This document shows, in pieces, positions 48,141 to 60,222 of a DNA stretch of 64,000 nucleotides (its first letter is position 1; each line of letters opens with the position of its first letter). The position numbers were made by a program, and so were the translations under genes. This DNA comes from Strongyloides papillosus (taxonomy: Eukaryota > Nematoda > Chromadorea > Rhabditida > Strongyloididae): assembly GCA_005656395.1 (NCBI GenBank), contig SRSI01000006.1, positions 310,001 to 374,000 of the forward strand, given 5' to 3'. The notes beneath the pieces were generated by a model. The model was not told the DNA's origin. It saw nothing but the letters and a program-made list of their open reading frames with translations, and searched no databases.

Positions 48141-50007
48141 ATGAAACATTTTGTAATATTTTTTGTTTTCTTTCTTCTCATAGAAAGCAAAAAATTAATA
48201 TATCACCATTATACATTAATAAGTACTCCTTTTAAAGAACAAACAATTGAAGTTGACCAAAATAATGATGTGATAATTAACTATGTTAAAGGCCAAAATG
48301 TACTTATAATTTTTGAAGCACACAAAAATGTATATCTTTTTGGTGATAATATTCACATTTATCATAATAATCAGAGAGGAAAAAAACAATTTAATTATTT
48401 TATTCAACGAGATGGTATTAATTGTGCATTATTTATTTATAATATTGGCACAAATCAAAGTTCTTCATCATTTTACTTTAAAAATATAGAGAAGAACTTT
48501 GAATATAAGTTTATTATTCAACATAAAACATCTTCTGTCATTAGTAAAGAAATGACCGATATAGTAATGCTTGGAGGAACTTCAATTAAATATTTTGGAG
48601 AACGACAATATTTTGAAGTAATTTGCTACTCCAATAAACCATTAAAAAATAAAGACAGCCTATCTATAGAAACTTTTGGAAATAGTAAAGCTCCTAAAAG
48701 TATAGATGTTCACAACAGAAATATGGATGGACACGGTAAGAATTATTTTGATATAAGAATAGATAGTCATAAAATGATAAATAAATATTCTACCGTGAGT
48801 TATATATGCAAAAATAATGATAATTATGTAGTAGAAACAATTATAACAACATATGATTTTAGAACGAAAAATGAAATGTAAGTTAATTTATTGTTAAAAG
48901 AATTACTATGATATATTTTAGGGGCACAAAAAAATCAAGATTTTTTAAAGATAATCTTTTTTTAATTGTTGGTTGTTCTACACTTTTACTAATACTTATA
49001 TGCATAAAATTTATATTACCTATGTATAAAATAATTAAAGAGAAAACTAAAAAAAGAGAACAAGATATTTGCATGAATGCAACAAATTTTTTTTTAAATT
49101 ATGACTTAACTGAAAATCTTAGTACCACATTTGATAGCTATACTAAAGCAGAACGGAAAGAATTTGATAAACAATGCATATTTACTGAAAGTGATGTTCG
49201 TATCACTTATGTTTTAATCAAATTTCCCGAACAAACAAGTTCTATTTATCTTATTAATGTAAGTCAACACCTTAACTTGTAAAAATTCTTCTTTCTTTGT
49301 TTTAGAATCTTACCTTAGATGCATCAGTTTCATTTTGGAAGTTTGCCTATTCCAAAAATATTGAGCTGGTTGTAACTTTAGCTCCATGTTTTAACTATAC
49401 AAATGCTAAAAATAGTAATGACCATTTTTATGAATATGCACCTGGATATTTTCCAGAATTTATCTTTGATATGATAGTTTCCATGAAAGAAAAGCAAAAA
49501 ACAGATTTCACAGGAATATATTTAAGAGATTTTGAAGTTAACAAGTTAGACATTGGAAAAGATGGTGGAAATAATACTATAACAACGTCAATACTTCAAT
49601 TATATGTTGCTAATTGGAGTTTGAACAATAATTTTCCTTCTCTATTTTATATCAGTCATATTTTAAGTATTATAGAATCTCTAGAATGTGAAAATTTACT
49701 TATTCATGGAACACATTTAGGAAGAAGAGCTGATATACTTGTAGCAATTATACTACTTAACAAAGAAATTATTAAAAAAATTGAGGAAGGCATAGAATTA
49801 AATGATAAAATGATAGAAGAAGCAATATTACTATTCGAATCAATTACAAAGAGCAAAAAATTTAATAAATTTGAGTTTACTCTTATAGTTATGTCATTAA
49901 TTGCACATCTTATCAAAAAAGGATATATACAGAACAAGACATTTGAAAAAAATTTGAGGGAAATCTTTATAAAAACAATTAATGACAACAAACTCTCAAA
50001 TATCTGA
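48141..50007 (+). CDS. Receptor-type tyrosine phosphatase homologue, active site lost (pseudophosphatase)
   Basis: This is a 591-residue type I membrane protein. Exons: 48141-48877, 48922-49258, 49306-50007; phases agree. It has a signal peptide (MKHFVIFFVFFLLIES) and an ectodomain of about 230 residues without recognised domains. One membrane segment follows (LFLIVGCSTLLLILICIKFI), then a cytoplasmic PTP-like domain. PTP landmarks in order are the FW motif (ASVSFWKFAYSKNIELVVTL, family FW-x-M-[VI]-[WY]), ITTSILQLYVANWS in place of the Q-[YF]-x-x-WPD strand, then ENLLIHGTHLGRRADILVAI in place of VVHCSAGxGRTG. The catalytic Cys is Gly and the WPD Asp is gone, so no phosphatase chemistry is expected. 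It might bind phosphotyrosine or act as a scaffold. It is divergent from the neighbouring orphan. Confidence 0.78.
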
Positions 50008-50522
50008 TATTATATATAATAAAAAAATAATTTAATCTAACGTTATGTATTCAGTAAAATAAACTTTTATATTAAAAAAAGTAAAATGTTTACCTATCTT
50101 TCAGTTTATATTATAGGGTGGATACATACTAACCCGAAGAACAATCTTGGAAATACACATTCAAATAACTACCCAGTTTCACAAGAAACTAAAAGAAATT
50201 ACCCACAACCTTGAAAGAAACAAACAATAAGAGGGACTTGAGATTGGCCCTGGAATAATATCACTCTCCCAGCAATTAAATCATCATTATCAGTTAACTT
50301 CATCACCTTTAAAAGTATAAGTCCCTATATTAATAACAATATACTGATCTTAATTTACCAGACACCCCTAAAATTTACATAAACAAAAACAACCAATTGA
50401 TAAACCAATTTATTACAAATCAAATTACAATAAATTAGAACATCAAACAACAAACATTAATTAATTAATTATCATTACATTATTATACAAACAGTAGAAA
50501 AGAACAGTAAAAAAAAATCATA
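50008..50522. other. Convergent 3' region of pseudophosphatase and Argonaute
   Basis: 515 bases. The part at 50110-50310 is less AT-rich than usual spacers and is probably the Argonaute 3' UTR. It carries three loose copies of a [CT]TA-A/C-CCC-type word (about 50128, 50166 and 50197). No RNA gene recognised. Confidence 0.4.
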
Positions 50523-53261
50523 TTAAGCATTAAATCTTTGTTTTCCAAGCTCCTTATTAGTGTAGTTAAGCTTGGAGGAGTAAACAACATAATCATCCTC
50601 CTGGAATGGAGCATTATTTGTTTTGGTGAACCCAATCAAGTTGTTGTTTCCTCTTTTGACACATTGGGCAGCAATATATGCCGGAGCTGGAATTGAAACG
50701 GCAGAGGGGATGATGTCGTATGTGTAGCACAACATGTTGACAACCTTCTCCAATTTCTCGACAGTGAACTTGTCCTCTTTGACGTTGTCATCGTAGGCTA
50801 AGTAGTACAATGGAAGCTTAGCCGTACCCAAGCAGGATGGATTTGTCTTGGAGTAAATCTTTATGTTTGGACCAACGCAGAATTCCTTTGAGATAAATGT
50901 TCCAGGTTGGATATTTTCAACAATTCCATCTTGATTTATGTGGTAGAAGCGTGTGTTGTCCTGCTTGCTAACAAAGACGAAGGTGTAGTTACAATTGAAG
51001 TTCTCTACACCAAAGAGTTTGCCAACTTTTGTCTTCAATTCAAGTAATCTGGATAATTCAACTTCAAGTGACTTTTCAAATTGAGCGTCACTCAACCCAC
51101 AGCGGAAGAATACAATTTTTGTGGGTGGTCTATGGGAATTGTCCTTCCATTTCTTCATGATATCCATAAAGACGAATTCAAGGACTTTAGAGTCGATAAG
51201 GTAAGCATCATCGACCTTCTTATCTTGGTACCAATAGTCACCGACGTACTGGCCATGTTTTCTTCCTAAGTTGGCACACCAACCTCCGACAGAAGTGTTC
51301 AAGTCCTGCTTGACCGTTCCAGGGACAGCTAATGAGAGGTCGAGACCAATATAAAGAACTTCCTTACTGGCGATATTAAACTTTTCAAGACTTTGCTCGG
51401 TCATATATACATTGAAGTTGAGACCCCCAAGCTTAGAGTTAGTTTTTCTAATAACATTGTCCAAGGTAACAATTTGGTTCTGAGCCTTTGAAGCAATCTC
51501 ATAAGTGATGTGCTGAGTGATGACGTCATGGATCTGTTCGAAGACTTTAAGAACAGTATGACTCTTCTTGATTTTCTTCTCATCAATCAAAATTAATAAT
51601 GGCTTGGTTGATGAACCCGAAACCTTTCCAAGAGCCCTGGTGAACTGTTGCATCAACTCCTCTTCACTTGTTCCATTGTCAACGTCGGTGTTACAACTAT
51701 GGAGTGAAGGTCTGTTAAAGTAGATTCTGCTCTCCCTACATCTAGCAACGTATCTTTGGCAGAATGAGTCAATTGTTCTTCCATCACACCTGTTTCCATA
51801 AACAACAACAAGGGGTCTTTCCTCGGAGGTACTATAAAATGCAGGCTTGTTCTCATTCTTGATTTTTCCACCCTCCACACGTACACTTTGATTCTCACGA
51901 ACCATAACTTTAGGATTCTCCGGAAACTCAGACGAAAGAAGTGCGGATGAGGGACTGATATGTATGCCAAATTTGATGAAAAGATTTTCATCGCCAATAA
52001 CATTTAAATTATAGAGTTGGATATTGGCTGATCCTTTTCTGTAGAATGGGCCGACGGTATTAATCCTTTGTTGAGCTGATGCGGATGCTGGATCCATCTT
52101 GTTAACCGGAACTTGTTGTCCAGGGATAATTCTTAGAACCTCCAGAGGGTAATAATGAAGCTCCTCAACAGTCTCCTTCATCTCATCCGTCTTGACTGTC
52201 TTCTTGACCTTATGAATGAATAACGGCCACTCTGGATATTTTAATCTTAAGTTATATCTATCTTTAAAGTGTTCGGCAACAGTCTTCTTAGAACCATCCT
52301 TTGTATCAAGGTAAGTGTTATTGGCGTTCCCACTATGGAGATCATTCCTGAACTTAAAGACATCTCCATTACTCCTGTGGGTTGTTTGAACGTAGACACC
52401 TTTGATGTTGAGATCGGTGATTCTACTACTAAATTCACTTGATGAGCGTGGGACATTTCCTCCAAAAATCTCATCTTTGATGATTTTATCGAGACTCTCC
52501 GCCTTGTAGTAGACATTTTTCGTGGCATCAATAGATAGAGCGTAGCATGGTCCGCCAATGTTCACGAACTTGATGCCTTTTGTGAATCCATCGATGATAA
52601 CTCTACCGGGACCAGTGTCTGACTCCTCATTTTCAGTAGAGACGGTAGAGTCAGTGAGAGACTTTCCTGATTTCAACTGGATGTATCCAGCGCCTCCATT
52701 CTCCTTCTCATTCAATGCCTGTTGTGTAGTGATTAGATCAAGGCAATTTGTGATGACCTTGTCTTCCTCCTTTCCATAACTGTCAATGAAGTTTGTCAAA
52801 TCAACTTTAAAGAAATTTGGCTTCTCCTCAAAACTAACTTTACAGGCTCCATTCTTGAAAAGAGTCCTGAATTCCGTGCCAAGTTGGTCCCTATTAATCG
52901 TGAACTCCATAACTTTTAATGGCTTGTTAGTGATAAAATTTGAGACGCCATCATAGGCATAAGAGAGTCCTTTTGAACCAAAGTAATCGGACATCTCATA
53001 TGCTTTACTAACAGCAAATTTACAGCCATTCCTCTTTTCTAAAGCTGCGACTGGTGAACTAAAATAAAAATGGCATTAGATCTTCCACCTAGATGGAGCA
53101 TAATAAACTAACCCACTACCATCAGCATTCACACGTGTTAAGTCCCTTGTTCTATCACCTTTCGGGAATAGTACTTCAACTTTGCAGTTGTAACGGTACC
53201 AAGAAGTACCTTCAGCGAAAGTAATCTTATGTAATTGAGTGCCAATTTTATTATTTGACAT
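50523..53261 (-). CDS. Argonaute protein, worm-specific (WAGO-like), non-slicer
   Basis: This is a small-RNA-guided silencing protein, 902 residues. Exons: 53261-53089 and 53058-50523, with a 30-nt intron. A PAZ domain ends in ELHYYPLEVLRIIPGQQVPV. The MID domain has PLVVVYGNRCDGRTIDSFCQ. The PIWI domain starts LLILIDEKK and carries YIGLDLSLAVPG, KIVFFRCGLSDAQFEKSL and SIPAPAYIAAQCVKRG. Against the slicer tetrad (DEDH), the first Asp is kept (GLDLS), the second is Cys (RCG for RDG), and the final His is Ala (YIAA for YYAH). It should bind but not cut. That pattern is typical of nematode WAGO proteins, which bind secondary 22G-type RNAs. The coding region is visibly richer in G/C-ending codons than its neighbours, suggesting high expression. 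TTTTTAG lies just before the start. Confidence 0.9.
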
Positions 53262-56200
53262 ATTAAGCCTAAAAACAATGTTATTAAATTAAATGATACT
53301 CAGTGACAAAAAAAGAGATACATGAAAATCGTTGTTAATCGCGTAATATGCGTTAATCGTCTTAACATATAAGTTAAAATAAGACACACGCACTATGAAG
53401 ATTACGTAATAAAGTGAATGTAAAAAATTAAACTAATGAATATCAAAAAGACACTTTGAGACACATATTGGTCACCCCCTAAATTCAAAAAACCAAAATA
53501 ATAAACGACATTACAAAAAATATGTGTAGAAACTAAAGGGACAATTATAGAGGCATAAACATTTTATAAGCATATACAGAGCTAAAAAAACTAACAATCA
53601 GTAATAATAAAGTAAATCATGTACGAATAGATAGAAAATAAATATTAATGAAATTAGAAGATTGCAAAAGTAAAAAAAATTAAAGAATGACTATGATGAA
53701 CGTGGAGAGAAGGTTAAATAGAACATGGGGGATTATATGTATAAAGTACAAGATCAACAGAACATTCCATGAAAAGCAATTCGAAAGAGACACGCCAGAA
53801 TCTTTTCCATACATACCATTATCTAATCGGAGAGTACAAAGTATGTAACGATGTGAAAGAAGTAACACTTAAAGACTTGGTATGTTATTTTTTCTTTTCA
53901 TATTGTCTTTCTTTCACAACTTCTTCAAGGTGCACCCCAACCTTTGTATATTCTTTTTTCAGGTACACCCCTACCTTAGTATATCATTTTTTCATAATCC
54001 TTTTACGATAAAATGAATTTGTATTGCCTGATAAACTTCGATGGCAATACTTTTATTTCAACCATTTTTTTGCCTGTCTATTTTACATTTTATTTTTAAA
54101 CACAGCCTAAAGAAGTTTTATTCTTTCTTATGGTCAGTGTTTTAAGAAAAATTTTGTTTGTGAATTATTTCTACTTTAAAGAAAACGATATTATTCAAAT
54201 TGAAATGATTACAAATAAAGATTCGAAAATTTCTTCATAAACACTGTCTTTTAGAAATTGTCGTTTTCATCATCTCTACTGTTAATGATATTAATTGATA
54301 ATCATTAAAAGATTTATATCGAATAATTAACATTGTTTTCACAATATTATTTTTAAAAATTGCTTGGCAAACAACCTAAGCAATTATGACATTTTTATAT
54401 AGTTGAATTTGTTAATAAGGACATCAAGTTATAATTGTAAATAGATAAAAGCATTCATTATGCCTATGTTTTAATTTGAATTGGTATTATGGTAACCTAG
54501 TAAAAAATGTTTATTATAATATAGTAATATTTTTTGTTGTTGAAATATTTAATTAATGGAATTGCTCTTTTCATATAATAAAATACCAATATTGAAAAAC
54601 AAATGTTTGAATCTTTGGATAGTAAAAGTATTTTAGATGACAATTCTTATGATCTTTATTATAAAAAATATAAAAAAAAAACAATTTCTTTTATTGAATG
54701 AACTAATAACTTATTGCTTTTACAGTTTATTTAAAAGAAAGATCTTTCTGTACCTCTTTAAATGTATAAAATATAATCCAGACAAACGAATAAATAAAGG
54801 CATGTATACAATAATCTTCTGTATGATATACTTCTAAAGAAACATGAATTCATTGTGGATATTTAAATATATATATAAAAAAAAGGAAATAAATATTTAC
54901 ACTAAAAACAATTTTATTACTACAATACTAATAAAAATAGAATCAGGATATATTAAATAATAAATGTTATACAACGATATATTTTTTAAAAATTGATGAA
55001 AAATGAATTTAAAACAAAGAATAAATAGTTGTTTATATTTATCAATTTGTTCTATCGTTATTTTACTAAAGCTTTGTTTTAATTAAATTTTTTAATTATT
55101 TTTAATAAATAAAAATACAACAACTCCAAACAATTTTTCATTTGTTAAATTAAAATTAAATCTTTTAAGGAAGTTCAATTTTAAAGTACAGATAAAAAAG
55201 TACCCATTTCTCTTTATGTTGTAATTGTATTAAATTTGATAATTTGTGTGTTTGTTTTTTACTGAACTATCTTTTAACCGAAACAAGACTTAAAATTTTA
55301 TTGTGCACTGAATAAATATAATATTACAATATGTTTGAATATTAGAATTAAGTCATAAAAACTTTTATATTTATTGAAATTGAAGCAAAAAAAGTTTGAT
55401 ATTTAAATCACAAAAAAGAAAAGTATATTTATGCAAATATGTTTTTTAAAGTTAAATTAAATTGAAAAAGTCGTGTTTACTAAAAAATAAGCTTTCGATT
55501 TTATTTTATTCTTAAAGTAAATTTTTCTATTTATGAAAAATATAATAATTATCTCTATGCTTTGCTCTGAAGATTTTAATTTTTTTTAAAAATCATTAGT
55601 ATTTTAATATTTAACTAGTAAGAATTCTTGAGATTTAGAATTTATTGTTCTATTTTTTTAAAAAATTACATAACATATTAATTGTGATCTTTAAAATAAC
55701 TGATTTTCACAAGAAAATCAAGTAAAAAATCGGATTTTATTAATTATAAGACATGCTATATAGATTACTTTTAGAAAAACAAATTAAATTTTTTATAGTT
55801 TAATTGTAAAATTAATTAAACAAGTAACATCAAAGATCTACAGTCAACTAAACACATGGCTAGTAATACTAAATATAATAACTTAACACTTTTTTATTTT
55901 TTAAAATGCCCTTTTCTTCTTTTCTAATATTATTTTTATTACAGTAAAATATTATTAATCATTTAACTTGAATAATAATTTTTAGTAATTTCACAACAAT
56001 ATTAAATGAATTTTTAAGTTTAATTAAAGTAAATTTCATTAAACTTTATTTAATTTTTTGTTATCAAGAATATATTCCTTTCTATAAAGATAAATATCAA
56101 AATTATACATTGAAATTTATTTTCGCCATATATTTGAATAACAAAAATTTAAAGTATTATAACTTTGTTTCACAGCTTTTTATAATATTTTATTAAATAA

Positions 56201-57314
56201 AACATTATTAATTTAAAACTGATTAAATATCTAAAATCTTATTTCTTAGTTTAAAAAAGGTGGCATATTTAAATTTATAGTTCTATATCTTAAGTTTGTT
56301 TTAGATTTTATATTTACAACTTTTTTAAACATTTGAAATGCTATTTAAAATATAATTAAACATTAAAAATTTGCTTGAACAATAGTTTGAATAGATAAAA
56401 ATTATAATCATAATAGAATTTGTAATTCAAAAAATTTACTATTTTTAATTCTTTAAATTGTATAAAAAATAATAAAAAAAATTTAGTCCAAGCAATTAAA
56501 AGTTAATTATAATTTCCTTTATCTATTATAATTGATTATTAAAGTCTGTAAAAAATTATACTAAGATAAAAAATACTTCTGTTTATGAATTAGTTGACGA
56601 CTTTAAATAACATTTATACCATATAGTCTGGCTCTCTTAAAGTACAAAGTTCCTAATATTGATGCTATAATTAAGTGTTATCCAAAAACAAATTTTGATA
56701 TTTTTTCTACTTTAGAGAAAATACGTAGATAGTTTAAAAGTTTTTTATCTGAAGTGAAACAAAGTTTCCACAATTCTTTTAAAATTCAACTATTAGAAAA
56801 TATACATAATTTCTATTAATGGATTTTTTTTGTTAAAAAAATTTTGTCTTAATCATATTTTGAGGGCTTATTTTCTATTGTACAAAATATATATATAAAT
56901 TTTATATCACAAGTTTTCTGTGATAAAAAGAAAGTTTATAAGGCCATTTTCTATTACTTAAAAAATTGTTAATATCAAATTCTAACCAAAAATGAATAAA
57001 ATATTCTAACAATATTTCTTTATTTTGAGCATTACAATAACAAATGTAGAATTTAATAAAATTTTAATTTATAAGATCATTAAAAAGTATAATTGACAAG
57101 GTCATTATAAGTCCGATAATTTATGATTATTTAAAGAATCTTTTAAACGACACGCCCTCAATTTTATTAAAAAATATTTAATCATACATAATATAGATGT
57201 TTTATTATAGTAATAATTAATATCTACTTTTTTATATAAGAATTACAATGATATTTTTAACTTAATAATTAATTTTTTAAATTAATTTAAAATTAAATAA
57301 ATAATTTTTTTAGA
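53262..57314. other. Long AT-rich intergenic region
   Basis: About 4 kb upstream of both the Argonaute (-) and the serpentine receptor (+). It includes a 33-base tandem duplication at 53928-53993 and a possible coding relic near 56620-56820. Otherwise extremely AT-rich with stops in every frame. No tRNA or snRNA seen. Open frames at 53769-54011 and 54637-54837 are judged chance. Confidence 0.5.
53928..53993. repeat. Tandem duplication, 2 x 33 bases
   Basis: Units 53928-53960 and 53961-53993 agree at all but a few positions. Each starts AGGT[GA]CACCCC[AT]ACCTT and ends in a T-run plus C. Lies about 670 bases upstream of the Argonaute start codon. Confidence 0.8.
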
Positions 57315-58329
57315 ATGGAGTATTTCAATGTATCAAGAAATTTTTTATTTATTGTGTGCATAGTCGTTTTACTGTCAATTTTGTCATTTCCTTTTGTTTT
57401 TTTATTTCCTATAAAAAAGAAAACCTATCACAAAAATTTTAAGTACATGTGGTATTTTTTTGGAAGCTGTATTTTTGGCTTATCAATCTTTCTTCTAATC
57501 TCAACTATAATTGAATATATATATGAAGAGAATGCTAAATTCATTTTTATTTTTGCCTATGTTGTATTTGGTAAATCATTTTTTCATCGAATGCATCGTT
57601 TTTCATTAATATGTTCTTTTGTGGAGAGAGTAATTGCTACGAAATATTGTCACGTATATGAAAAAAAAGTTAGCAGGGCATTTCCATTCTTTTTAAGTAT
57701 TTTGTGTGTAAGTCTTAATATCTAATTTCACTTAAAGTATCAATTAAGATAATTTTGAGTATAATTTGGATACTTTTGTCTAATAAAGGTAAAATTCTAA
57801 AAAGTAAAAATTATATTTTTCTGGAATTTATAGATATTATCAATGGATTGATTAATATTTTACTTCATATATCAATTCTTTTATTCTCACTATTAGGTTC
57901 AGTTGTACTTTTATATCAAAATAAAAGATTAGAGAAAGAATATAAAAGAAATTTAACAGAACGCTTTATTATAAAAGATAACATTAGAATAGCAAAGTTT
58001 ATTTTACCAAAACTATTAATTACCAATTTAGGAGAAGCAATTCTTTTATTACTTTCATTGTATTATGGGATATCTATGAAAGAAATGCAAATAGCTAGAT
58101 GTGATATTATTTACTACTGCGTATGTTTGCTACATTTATTACAATATAATACAATAATTTTTAGCTCATTATATCAAGTCCAACATTGTGGAATATAATG
58201 AATATAATATCAAAACTTTTTTTGAAACTTAATTTGGTAAACCAAAATGATGAAATAATAGAATTAGAAAGAAAAAATGAGGGGTATATATATTTTAATA
58301 ATCTTTATCAACAATGGGAACTAATATAA
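57315..58329 (+). CDS. Nematode serpentine chemoreceptor (SRE/SRA-like)
   Basis: This is a seven-pass GPCR of a nematode chemoreceptor family, 309 residues. Exons: 57315-57707, 57749-58120, 58165-58329, all phase 0. The first segment is MEYFNVSRNFLFIVCIVVLL and hydrophobic segments follow at receptor-like spacing. The motif SFVERVIATKYCHVYEKK after the third segment resembles the ER-x-x-AT-x-x-x-x-x-YE motif of the SRE/SRA-type families. The last exon was found by frame: reading straight through 58120 stops early at 58198, whereas a 44-nt intron (GTATGT to TTTTTAG) restores a tail (SSPTLWNIMNIISKLFLKLN, then EIIELERKNEGYIYFN). ATG 57315 is one base after TTTTTTTAG, a likely trans-splice site. 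Ligand unknown; family placement tentative. Confidence 0.78.
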
Positions 58330-60222
58330 TAGAAATATTTAATAAATAATAGTAAAAAACTAAGATAAACTTTAAAACAATAAGAATGATATAATTTAAA
58401 TTTACACAAACTTCTTGATTTTTTAAAATTTTTTATATTAGATAAAATTAAAAATATTAAAATTAGTGAAAATAAAACTAATATCATGAAAAATTTGAAT
58501 TTATTTGACAAGATTACAAAAGGCTTTGTTTTTTTTAAGTAAAATAAGCTTCTTTTAGACATATTTACTACTTACAGTAAAATAAAAAAACCAATTTTGT
58601 CTTTTACAAAATTTTATTAAGCCTAAACGATTTTCATGATTAAATATCTAAAAGATGTGTTTTTCTAACATGGGGGTGGATAAACTCTAGTTTTTTGCAA
58701 CCAAAATTGACCAAGTTATTCTCAAAAAAAGCTCTTTATCAAGATCTTTTTTACACGGCTTTGTTACCCAATTAACTCTTCTCAAAGTCATCAAAGATGG
58801 TTGTTTATATCTCATTTGAAAGTTAGAATTCCAAAATAATGAGGAGACGTAATAATAACGGAATTGATTAATAATTGGTCAAGTTTTAGACCAAAGGGTA
58901 TCGATAATTTTTTAGTATAAATAAAAAATTTTAAATGCTATAACTTAATTGAAACTATATAACATTATGTAAAATTAGATGTTTTATGTAAATCTCAGTT
59001 CAACATAAAAAATTAAAATCTAACAAGGTTTCTGACTTAACAACGAAATGAGTTGTGCTAATTTAAGTGTCAACTTTTTCATTTCTTTCGTAAAAATTAA
59101 TTTTATTCCAGACATAACTTTCTTCATACCTTTATAAATTTTTATGATTAAATAGTCAAATAGATGTATTCTTTCTCAATTTGGTGTGGAAAAGGGGTCT
59201 CGAAAATTTTTGTCTATAATTGGCTAAGTCGTTTTAAAAAAATCCCTATTTTGGTTATTTTATTGTATTATAAATAATTTTTATAAAACTTGACGAAATG
59301 TAATAATTTATAAGTCATTTGATAAATTAAACTCTTGAATAGTGGAAAACGTAATATTATAAAGAGTAATTAATAAATGGATAAGTTATAGAAAACAAAG
59401 GTATCGTAGTTTTTTAAAACAAATTTTATATTTTTTTTAATTTACGTATGTTTAATTTTCTTTGCCAAAGTAACTAATTTTTTTGTCATTTTGAGCATAT
59501 CTGTTAATAATTTATAAATATGTACGATAATTATTTTGCCTTAAATATGTCTTAGAAACATTTTTTTAAAAACAGCATTATTTTTGAAAAATAAAATTTA
59601 TGAACTCATGACTATAGTTTCAACATTTTTTAATATTGTGATGTACATTATTAATACAAAAATATAAATGATAGAAATTTTAGACAAAATTTATTATTCA
59701 TTTAAATGTTGATAAAGTAATGTTATTTTAACAAAATGACTAAATTCTGCAATAATAAATCATTAATTAAAACCATATCTTAGATTTAAAAGGAAAAACT
59801 GTAGATAAATATATTTTTTTATTTTAAAAATATAAAATACGGTAAATCATGATCAATTTATTTACATTCACTAAAGTATGCCAGTTTTTGTTTAAGAAAG
59901 TTAAACTATTAAACTAATAATATTTTTTTTATATACAGATAATTTATTTTTTCTATTACTAAAATCAATATAATTAAATTAAATTTTTATTGTTTATGAT
60001 TTATTAAAGAAATAATTACTCATATATAAACAAATTTTTAACATAATATTACATCAACAAATGTCTACCATATTTTTTATTGAAAAATATAAATTTGTTT
60101 TTATTAATTAGAATAAATATTTAACCAGTTTTTCAGATAATAAACATTGCTTAAAATGCTTGCACCTTAGTTTAAAGGAACAATATAAAATTCACGAATT
60201 CCTTTTAATAAGTAAAATATAT
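58330..60222. other. Intergenic with a duplicated repeat module
   Basis: About 1.9 kb between the serpentine receptor (+) and the Pmp3-like gene (-). It contains two diverged direct copies of a ~280-base unit (58636-58915 and 59144-59416). The minus-strand open frame 58562-58308 overlaps the receptor's last exon and is not supported. Confidence 0.5.
58636..59416. repeat. Diverged direct repeat, two units of ~280 bases, ~510 bases apart
   Basis: Unit A is 58636-58915 and unit B is 59144-59416. Both start ATGATTAAATA, then share AATTGNC(T/C)AAGT, TCATTTGA, a GTAATATTA/GTAATAATAA word, and end GGTATCG followed by a T-run. Order is the same, with many substitutions and small gaps. No open frame, terminal inverted repeat or target-site duplication found, so the element type is unknown. 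Confidence 0.65.

Noticed and set aside
58308..58562. 84-codon minus-strand open frame with hydrophobic residues
   Set aside because: Overlaps the end of the serpentine receptor's last exon; Lys/Phe/Ile/Leu-rich content is what AT-rich non-coding DNA gives.
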